Origin: an uncultured Steroidobacter sp.
GTDB taxonomy: Bacteria > Pseudomonadota > Gammaproteobacteria > Steroidobacterales > Steroidobacteraceae
Direction: 5' to 3'
NCBI GenBank assembly: GCA_937864115.1
Contig: CALMII010000028.1
Span: 1 to 64,000 of the forward strand
DNA length: 64,000 nucleotides
The position numbers and the translations under genes were made by a program. The notes under the pieces were generated by a model. It was not told the DNA's origin. It worked only from the letters and a program-made list of their open reading frames with translations, and made no database searches. Position 1 is the stretch's first letter; every line of letters starts with the position of its first letter. Below, piece after piece: positions 46,719-54,900 of the stretch.

Positions 46719-46746
46719 AAAAAAGGCCGGCCCTTGCGGACCGGCC
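46719..46746 (-). terminator. Rho-independent terminator of the second TonB receptor
   Basis: On the minus strand GGCCGG (46746-46741) pairs with CCGGCC (46730-46725) around a ten-base loop, followed by six T. It lies 30 bases past the receptor stop. Confidence 0.88.
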
Positions 46747-46775
46747 TCAGTGTCATTGCTGACTCTTCGCTTCGA

Positions 46776-49520
46776 TCAGAACTTGTAGCTCAGCTCCATG
46801 TAGTAGAAGCGGCCAATCGGATCGTAGTCCGCGATATCGCGGCTCTGATTGCCTTCCGACTCGATGAACACCGGCTCCTCGTCGAACAGGTTGTTCACGC
46901 CGACGGACAGGCCCACGTCGGAGCCCAATGCCGAGAAGTCATAGCCCACACGAAAATCCCACGTCATGTAGCTATCGATCGGAGCGTACGGCTCGCCGAA
47001 CGTCGCATCCTTCAGTGTCGGGATGTAGGAGGCGTTCAGACCTGCCGTCCAGGTGTCGTTGGTCCAGCCGAACTGCGCAAAGACGCGGTAGTCCGGGAAC
47101 AGGCCATAGCTGTCGTGGTACACGCCCTTGAGGTCGATCACCGGTTCCGCAGCGGCCGGCTTCAGGTCGTAGCTAAACAGGAACGTGGAAATGATCTGGG
47201 CCGAGAACGTGCCCGCCGAGTTGGTGTCCCAGGCATACGCCACCTTCAGGTCGAGACCGTCCTGATCGATACCGGAGAGGTTGGTCAGAGGATTGGTCAA
47301 CCAGACGGTGTCGCCGACCGCAGAGGAGATTTCGCCAGGCGCAGAAATGGGCGTGCCCGTACCGAAATACAGTTCGCCTGCCGCCGACACGCCACGACGG
47401 ATCTGATCCGCATACAGCGAAGCAGGTCCAAGCGCCTCGACCGACTGCAGGATGATGGCGTCATCCAGATCGTCGACAATGTCTTCTTCCGAAATCGACC
47501 AGTAGTCGACAGTCACCTGCAGGCCATCGAGTGCGCCTTCAGGCCGCCAGTCGAGGCCGACCGACCAGTTCTTCGAAGTCGACGGATCGAGTTCCGTGTT
47601 GGAACCGCTCTGACCGCGATACTGAGTGGGTGTATCGACATCCTGCTGGCCGTCGCCATTGGCGTCCCGTGGCGTGCCATCTGGGTTGTAGCGCAGCAGC
47701 TGCTGGTTCGCAGTGAAGCCCTGGCCGGCAGGGCCGAACAACTCGAACAGCGTCGGTGCAGTAAACGACTCCGAGTACGTCGCGCGAACCGCGAAGGATT
47801 CGCCCAGCGGCTGCCACCGCACCGTGACCTTCGGCACGAACTCGCTCGAGGTCGTCGAGAACGTTTCATACCGGCCGGCGAGCGACAGGTCGAGGGCGTA
47901 GAAGCCAGGCAGGTTGAAGTCCGGCGAAAAGACCGGGATCAGTGCTTCGGCATAGTAGCCCTCGCGATCCTGCGATGCATCGAACGGAGCGGTCGGCGTG
48001 GCCTGGAGCCACAGACCCTCGCGCGAATTGCGATCGTTCGTAAACGACAGCGATTCCTTCATCGTCTGGGCGCCGACGGCCAGCTTCACTGCACCGGCAG
48101 GCAGCGAGAACAGGTCGCCGTAGACCTTGGCGTCGTACGTCGTCAGTCTCGACACGTAGTTCTCGAACGCCTCGCCCTGGAAGCTCTCCAGCACGCCAGG
48201 GGCCTGCTCGCGGGCAAACGGGTTGTAGCTGTTGTCGGCGACGGCCTCGAAATACGCGTTCGCGTCGATGAGACCCGGATTACGGTGGTCGCTCTCTGCC
48301 CGGTTGTAGTCGGCTGCGACTTCGTACTTCCACGAACCGGCGATGTCGCCGCGCAATCCGACTACACCGCGCCAGCCCAGCGTTTCCGTCTCGTACTGCC
48401 GCGGGAAGGCCTGGAAACGATTCGTGACGACGACGTCCTGGTTGAACGGGTTGTTGGGATTGTCCGCTTCGACCAACCCGCTGACGGGCTGCGCATTCAG
48501 CTGCGACCACGACTTCGTGTTCGAAACCAGCGCATCACCGAACACTTCGACGTAGTTGTTGACCGTGTGGCTGAAAGCCGCCATGGCGCTCGTGCGCTCG
48601 GACCCGATGATCATGGTGGGCTTGCTTGCGAGATCGAAATAGCCGGCGTTGGTCGCGAGCGGACCCGAATAGCCGGCAGCATCGTGCGAGGTGATCGGCA
48701 GGTTCAACGAACCATCCGGCGCATTCAGGCTCGGATCGAGGTAGTAGAAGACCTCGTCGGCATCGCTTTCCGGATCGTAGATCGAACCGGCAAAGCTGTT
48801 GGTTCGATAGATGCCACGGCCCCAGTCTCTGTCCGCCTGAAGCAGAGGATCGCTCTTCTTCCATTCGGCTGAGAACGTGATGCTCGTATCTTCGGAGTTG
48901 GTACCCGCGGTGAAATACGCGCTGCGTTCCTTGTAGTCGCCGTCCTTGTCGAAGCCGTAGCGGCCGCCTACCTGAACACCCTCGAAGTTGTCCTTCAGGA
49001 TCATGTTCACCACGCCACCCACGGCATCGGCGCCGTAAGTCGCCGACGCGCCGTCTGCGAGGATTTCGACGCGGTCGACCGCGGACACCGGGATCATGCT
49101 CACGTCAGTGAAGTTGAACCCGCCCGATGCAGCGACCGGAGAGACCGCCGCACGGCGACCATTGATCAGCACCAGTGTGGAACGGTTGCGCAGCGAGATC
49201 ATCGAGCCGCCATTCGTGGCTCCCGAATTGACGTTGCCATTGTCCGAACCCATGTTCAGACCACCGTAAAAGAACGGCACCGATTTCGTAAGAACGTCGA
49301 GCATGTCACCCGACACGCCGGTAGCAGCGATATCGTTCGAGGTCATGACCGTGACGGGCACGCCCGGGGCCTCGAGGTTCATCGGAATGAGCGAACCGGT
49401 GACGACGACTTCCTGAATGATTTCCTGATCGGCTGCGTTGGCCGGCATGGCAACAGCTGCTGCCGCACCAGTGAGTAGTGCGTACCGCACCGCCCGCTTG
49501 ATTACCTTGCTCGTTGACAT
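46776..49520 (-). CDS. TonB-dependent receptor (second of an adjacent pair)
   Basis: A 914-aa receptor starting MSTSKVIKRAVRYALLTGAA at 49520 behind GGAGGAG. Signal peptide ends PANAAD. Plug features are QEVVVTGSLIPMNLEAPGVP, NRSTLVLINGRRAAV and DGASATYGADAVGGVVNMIL. The barrel ends IGRFYYMELSYKF with the terminal aromatic residue needed for assembly. No substrate-degrading enzyme, sigma/anti-sigma pair or TonB-ExbBD genes lie nearby. The next gene upstream, on the other strand, encodes a retropepsin-like protein. Confidence 0.95.
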   Translation of the reverse strand: MSTSKVIKRAVRYALLTGAAAAVAMPANAADQEIIQEVVVTGSLIPMNLEAPGVPVTVMTSNDIAATGVSGDMLDVLTKSVPFFYGGLNMGSDNGNVNSGATNGGSMISLRNRSTLVLINGRRAAVSPVAASGGFNFTDVSMIPVSAVDRVEILADGASATYGADAVGGVVNMILKDNFEGVQVGGRYGFDKDGDYKERSAYFTAGTNSEDTSITFSAEWKKSDPLLQADRDWGRGIYRTNSFAGSIYDPESDADEVFYYLDPSLNAPDGSLNLPITSHDAAGYSGPLATNAGYFDLASKPTMIIGSERTSAMAAFSHTVNNYVEVFGDALVSNTKSWSQLNAQPVSGLVEADNPNNPFNQDVVVTNRFQAFPRQYETETLGWRGVVGLRGDIAGSWKYEVAADYNRAESDHRNPGLIDANAYFEAVADNSYNPFAREQAPGVLESFQGEAFENYVSRLTTYDAKVYGDLFSLPAGAVKLAVGAQTMKESLSFTNDRNSREGLWLQATPTAPFDASQDREGYYAEALIPVFSPDFNLPGFYALDLSLAGRYETFSTTSSEFVPKVTVRWQPLGESFAVRATYSESFTAPTLFELFGPAGQGFTANQQLLRYNPDGTPRDANGDGQQDVDTPTQYRGQSGSNTELDPSTSKNWSVGLDWRPEGALDGLQVTVDYWSISEEDIVDDLDDAIILQSVEALGPASLYADQIRRGVSAAGELYFGTGTPISAPGEISSAVGDTVWLTNPLTNLSGIDQDGLDLKVAYAWDTNSAGTFSAQIISTFLFSYDLKPAAAEPVIDLKGVYHDSYGLFPDYRVFAQFGWTNDTWTAGLNASYIPTLKDATFGEPYAPIDSYMTWDFRVGYDFSALGSDVGLSVGVNNLFDEEPVFIESEGNQSRDIADYDPIGRFYYMELSYKF

Positions 49521-49938
49521 CAGAGACTCCTCCTGCGAGAGGGATATGCGTTTGTGTAGTGGACTGCCTCGGCAGTCCGCGATTCGTGCGTGGAGTTGTA
49601 CGGAGGGTTGCTTCGATAGCAACACTCGCGCCCTTCTGCTCCATGCGTGGCGCCGAGCATACAACCGAAAGATTGGCGATTGGTAGTCAATTGCCTTTCT
49701 CTACAGCCGCAAAAATCAGAATTTTCAACGCTACTACGGGTTATCCCTGATCCTGTCTCGTTGTATACCGTGTCGTGGTAACAACAACACAAAAGAGTCG
49801 TCGCACCGGGCAAAGCAATACGTGCGCTTCTCTGCTGCGAACGCTCTGATGCGAGGCCGAACGCTTCGACGCACATCGCGGGCGGACTGGCTGTTCGTGA
49901 TTGCTGCCGGCGCGATCCGCTCCGACAATGCACCGCAT
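49521..49938. promoter_or_regulatory. Divergent control region, TonB receptor and retropepsin-like gene
   Basis: About 420 bp between divergent starts. It is less GC-rich than the neighbours, with TTGTATACC near 49761 and AACAACAACAC near 49780. It probably holds promoters for both genes. No repeat family member is present and no hexamers were assigned with confidence. Confidence 0.4.
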
Positions 49939-50844
49939 ATGCTGTGCAGATACTCTCTGATCGTGGCATTGCTTCTGAGCCGCATCGCTGCGTCCCCTGC
50001 TGACGAAGTGGCCGATCCGGAGGACGCTCTCACGCAGGACACTCTGTTCGCCGCGCCGACCGAGTTCGATCGCGTCGGCCGTATCGTGGCGCCCGTAGTG
50101 ATCAATGGTCGCGGTCCGTTCAACCTGCTCGTGGACACCGGCGCCAACAGCACGACTTTCTCGACCAGACTGGCTGACGAACTCGGCATCGACTATCGCA
50201 ACGGTCGCAACATCATCGTGAACGGCGTGACCGGACGCGCGATGGTGCCGATGGCGCTGGTCGAGCATCTGCAGGCCGGTGCCTTGATCCTTCGAGATCA
50301 GGAGGTACCCATCGTCGATCCGCGCGTCATGGCAGACGCCGATGGAATCCTCGGCATCGCGGCACTGACCGACAAACAGCTCGTGGTGGATTTCCGTCGA
50401 AACCGTGTCTCGCTCGGCAATTCGCGACGGCTGCCCGGTTATCTGATGATCATCAAGGCGAGGCGCCTTCCTGCCGGGCTTCTGGTCGCACCGGCGCTGG
50501 TCGGCAGCGTTCGCACCCTCGCCATCATCGACACCGGCGCACAACGGACTCTGGGAAACCGTGCTCTGCAGGCAGCGTTGAGGGGATTGCGCCGGGCATC
50601 CGTTACCGTTCCGGTCCAGGGTGTCACTCCGGACATTGCGGAGGGCACGCAGACGCGGATCGAGAACATCGCGCTAGGGCAAGTTCTCGTGAACAACAGC
50701 CGCGTGACGTTCGGAGATTTCCATGTCTTCGACATCTGGGACCTGAACGACAAACCAGCGCTGATCCTCGGCATGGACGTGATCGGCCGGGTCGATGTAT
50801 TCGTCATCGATTTTCGCCGGCAGGAAATCGGCTTCCGCAGTTGA
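49939..50844 (+). CDS. Two-lobed retropepsin-like aspartic protease, exported
   Basis: A 301-aa protein starting MLCRYSLIVALLLSRIA at 49939, with a signal peptide. It carries two aspartic protease half-sites in one chain: LLVDTGANSTTF (Asp66) and AIIDTGAQRTLG (Asp198). Each is followed by a hydrophobic-glycine pattern (DGILGIAAL; ALILGMDVIG). Single bacterial DTG proteins normally dimerise, so this looks like a fused pseudo-symmetric pepsin-type molecule, expected in the periplasm. Substrate unknown. The frame starts earlier at 49822 but without a leader. Confidence 0.88.
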   Translation: MLCRYSLIVALLLSRIAASPADEVADPEDALTQDTLFAAPTEFDRVGRIVAPVVINGRGPFNLLVDTGANSTTFSTRLADELGIDYRNGRNIIVNGVTGRAMVPMALVEHLQAGALILRDQEVPIVDPRVMADADGILGIAALTDKQLVVDFRRNRVSLGNSRRLPGYLMIIKARRLPAGLLVAPALVGSVRTLAIIDTGAQRTLGNRALQAALRGLRRASVTVPVQGVTPDIAEGTQTRIENIALGQVLVNNSRVTFGDFHVFDIWDLNDKPALILGMDVIGRVDVFVIDFRRQEIGFRS

Positions 50845-50966
50845 GCCGCCATCGCAACGCAGCATCGGCCTCTTCGCAATATCCTGATACCTAAGCGCTG
50901 ACGCACATACGATGCTCGGCACTGCCGGATCCTGCCGGCTTGTCGTGACCGCTCCGGGCATTCTTC

Positions 50967-51875
50967 GTGGCCAACACTCTCAGAGTCCTCGTTACCGGCG
51001 CCACCGGCGCGCAAGGCGGTTCCGTCGCCAGGCATCTGCTATCGACGGGTCGTTACAAGGTGCGGTGTCTGACGCGCAATCCCGATTCGAGCAGTGCCAT
51101 GGCGCTGCGACAGGCCGGCGCCGAAGTCGTGCGCGGCGATCTGAACGAGCCGGTGTCACTGCGACCCGTGGTGCGCGACTGCGATGCCGCCTTCGGCGTC
51201 ACCAACTACTGGGAACACGGCGAACGCGAGTTCACGCAGGGCTGCAACCTCGTGGATGCGATCCGTCACAGCAATGTGCAGCACACGATCCTGAGCACGT
51301 TGCCGCACACGCGGCTGCTCTCCGGCGGACGCCTCGAAGTGCCGCACTTCGACAGCAAGGCGCGCATGGAGGAATACGCGCGGGAAAAGGAGCTGCCCGC
51401 GACGTACCTGCACGTCGCGTTCTACTACGAGAACTTCCTCAGCTACTTCCCGCCGCGGCGCCAGCAGGACGGCACGTACGTCTTCGGTTTCCCGCAGGGC
51501 ACGACGCCGCTGGCGGCGGTCGCGGCGGCCGACATCGGCGGCATCGTCGTGGCGATCCTCGGCGAGTCGTTCTGGTATCGCGACAAACTCGTCGGCGCCG
51601 TCGGCGACGACCAGCGCGCCGACGAATACGCGCAGATCATGGCGCAGACGCTGAACCGCAAGGTGGAGTACCGCTATATCGATCACGATACCTTCGCCGC
51701 GATGCCGTTCCCGGGCGCCGCCAAACTGGCGAACATGTTCGAGTTCAACCGGCTCTACATTCCGAATCGCAAGACCGACCTGGCCAAGTCGCGCGAACTC
51801 TTTCCCGAAATCCGCAGCTTCGATCGCTGGCTGCGCGGCAATACGGCGGCAATGCAGCGCGCGCTGGATTCGTGA
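50967..51875 (+). CDS. NmrA-like NAD(P)-binding protein
   Basis: A 302-aa Rossmann-fold protein of the atypical short-chain dehydrogenase NmrA/HSCARG group. The dinucleotide motif is VLVTGATGAQGGSVA (residues 7-21) and the next segment RCLTRNPDS holds the NADPH-selective Arg. The active-site Tyr/Lys of classical reductases is not obvious, so it may be a redox sensor or a reductase. The start is a GTG at 50967. Monocistronic; followed by a composite palindrome. Confidence 0.88.
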   Translation: MANTLRVLVTGATGAQGGSVARHLLSTGRYKVRCLTRNPDSSSAMALRQAGAEVVRGDLNEPVSLRPVVRDCDAAFGVTNYWEHGEREFTQGCNLVDAIRHSNVQHTILSTLPHTRLLSGGRLEVPHFDSKARMEEYAREKELPATYLHVAFYYENFLSYFPPRRQQDGTYVFGFPQGTTPLAAVAAADIGGIVVAILGESFWYRDKLVGAVGDDQRADEYAQIMAQTLNRKVEYRYIDHDTFAAMPFPGAAKLANMFEFNRLYIPNRKTDLAKSRELFPEIRSFDRWLRGNTAAMQRALDS

Positions 51876-51897
51876 TCCGGCGTGGATCGGCTTCTTT

Positions 51898-51974
51898 CTG
51901 TAGGTCAGGCTTGTAGGTCAGGCTTTAGCCTGACTCCTTAGAGCCGGCTGAAGCCGGCCCCACAGGAGGAAGAG
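51898..51974. repeat. Composite palindromic repeat (both hairpin types)
   Basis: CTGTAGGTCAGGCTT is partly duplicated, then TCAGGCTTTAGCCTGA, a short spacer, GCCGGCTGAAGCCGGC and CCCACAGGAGGAAG. It lies between the convergent NmrA-like gene and uvrA. Confidence 0.85.
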
Positions 51975-51978
51975 CGGA

Positions 51979-54900
51979 TCACGCCACTTCCTTCTTCCAC
52001 CGCTCCCCGAGGAATTCCCTGAGAATCCGTGCCGTGTGCGACTTGCTGCGGATGCGGATCACCTCCTCAGGCGATCCTTCGGCGACGATCTGTCCGCCGC
52101 CGTCGCCGCCTTCGGGTCCCATGTCGATGAGCCAGTCCGCTTCGGCCATGACATCGAGATTGTGTTCGATCACGACCACGGAGTTGCCCGCATCGACCAG
52201 TCGATGCAGCACGCGAATGAGTTTTTCGACGTCGGCCATGTGCAGACCCACGGTCGGCTCGTCGAGCAGGAACAAGGTTCCGGAGCGAGCAGCCCCCACC
52301 CTGCTCTCCCCCGCACGCGGGGGAGGGGAAGAGGCAGCAACCTTCGCCAGCTCCGTCACGAGCTTGATGCGTTGCGCTTCGCCGCCCGACAGCGTCGGGC
52401 TTTGCTGGCCCAGCGTGAGATAGCCGAGGCCGACGTCCTGCAGCAGGCGCAGTGCGTGATGGATGCGCGAATGCGCGGCGAAGAATTCGACCGCTTCGTC
52501 GACGCTCATCATGAGCACGTCGCCGATGCTCCGGCCCTTGTACTGGATGGCGAGCGTCTCGTGATTGAAGCGCCGGCCGCCGCAGCTGTCGCAGGTCACG
52601 CGCACGTCCGGCAGGAAGCTCATCTCGATGCGCTGCACACCCTGCCCTTCGCACGCCTCGCACCGCCCGCCCGACGTATTGAAGGAGAAACGTGTCGGTT
52701 CGTAGCCGCGCATGCGCGCTTCCGTGGTTTCGGCGAACAGCCTGCGGATCGCGTCCCAGAAACCGACGTAAGTTGCCGGACACGAACGCGGCGTCTTGCC
52801 GATCGGCGTCTGATCGACTTCGAGAATGCGTTCGATGGACTCCCAGCCTGCGATCTCTCTGCACCCCTGCCACTGCGGCGATTTGCGCCGGTCAGCCAGC
52901 GCAGCGCGCAGGTTGTCGTGCAGCACATCGCGCGCGAGCGTCGACTTGCCCGATCCCGACACACCGGTGACGACGACCAGCCGCCCCAGCGGCACGCGCA
53001 CATTCTGTTTGTGCAGGTTGTGCAGCGAGGTCTGCTTGACGAGCAGCGAGGGCGTGCGGCCGTTCACGCCACGTCGCGGCGCGAGCGGATGCAGCAGCGG
53101 TTGCGACAGCAGCCGGCCGGTCACGGAGTGCGGCGAGCGTTCGAGTTCGGCTGCGGTGCCTGCTGCCACCACGCGTCCGCCGCGCGACCCGGCGCCGGGG
53201 CCGAGATCGACTACATAGTCGGCACGGCGGATCGTGTCTTCGTCGTGCTCGACGACCAGCAGCGAATTGCCCTTGTCCGCCAGCTTGTCGAGCGTGTCGA
53301 GCAGGATGTCGTTGTCGCGCGGATGTAGGCCGATGGTCGGTTCGTCGAGGATGTAGCACACGCCCTGCAGGTTCGAACCGAGCTGCGCCGCCAGGCGAAT
53401 GCGCTGCGCCTCGCCGCCCGACAGCGTCGGCGCGGAACGTGAGAGCTGCAGATAGCCGAGTCCGACATCTTCCAGGAACGTGAGTCGCGAGCTGATCTCG
53501 GCGAGCACGTCGCGTGCGATCTCCTGTTCGCGCCCCTGCAACTTCAGCTGCTTGAACTGTCGGCGCAGATCAGCGACCGACAGGTCCGTCGCTGCGGTGA
53601 TCGACTGGCCGCGAAACAGTACGTGACGCGCGACCGGATTCAGGCGTTGGCCGTTGCAGTCGCCGCAGACGTGTGACTCGCCTTCGTACCACTCGTTCCA
53701 CACGGTTTCTTCGCCGCTCTGCTCCGCATCGAAGCCTTCCATCGCGATGCCGGTGCCGTAGCAGCCTTCGCACCAGCCGAGCTTGGAGTTGAAGGAGAAC
53801 AGGCGCGGATCGAGTTCGGCAAAGCTGGTGCCGCACGACGGGCAGGCGCGCGTCGTCGAGAACAATTGCACGCGACTCGATGCGAGCACACCGACGACGC
53901 CCTTGCCATGTTCGAGCGCCACGCCCAGCGCCTCGCGCAGTTCCTTTTCCGTTTTCGCTGTCGCGGCAAGCGTCGCAACCGGCAGTTCGATGGAGTGCTC
54001 CTTGAAACGATCGAGCTTCGGCCACTTGCGCGTCGGCAGCAGTTCACCATCGACGCGCAGATGCTCGAAGCCCTTCTTTGCCGCCCACGCCGCCAGATCC
54101 TTGTAGATGCCCTTGCGCGCAATGACGAGCGGCGCCAGCACTGTGACCGTCGATCCCCTGTAGTCCTTGAGGATCTTCGCCGCGATCGCATCGAAACTCT
54201 GCGGTTCGATCGCCACCTCGCACGTCGGACAGAACTGCGTGCCGAGCTTCACGTAGAGCAGGCGCAGGAAGTGATAGACCTCGGTCAGGGTCGCGACCGT
54301 GCTCTTGCGTCCGCCGCGACTGGTGCGCTGTTCGATCGCGACCGTCGGCGGAATGCCGAAGATGGCATCGACGTCGGGACGCGACGCCGGCTGCACGAAC
54401 TGGCGCGCATAGGCATTGAGCGATTCCAGGTAGCGGCGCTGTCCTTCGCCGAACACGATGTCGAAGGCCAGCGTCGACTTGCCCGACCCCGACACGCCCG
54501 TGACGACCGTGAAGCGGTTGCGCGGCAGCGTGACGTCGATGTTCTTGAGATTGTGTTCGCGCGCGCCGTGAACGCGGATGGCGGCGGAAGACGGCGACTG
54601 GCGACTGGCTGCTGGCGACTGGCCAGAATGGGAATAGAACGCGGCAGGCTCGGCGACGGCATCTTTCTGGCCAGTCGCCAGTAGCCAGTCGCCAGCCGCC
54701 TTCTCATACTCCCGCAGCGCCTTGCCGGTATGCGAGGTCGCATGCTGCTTCACGTCGGACGGCGCACCGACCACGACGACCTCGCCGCCCGCATCGCCGC
54801 CCTCGGGCCCCAGATCGATCAGCCAGTCGGAAGCGCCGATCACATCGAGGTTGTGTTCGATCACCAGTACGGTGTGTCCTGCCGCGATCAGCTGACGGAA

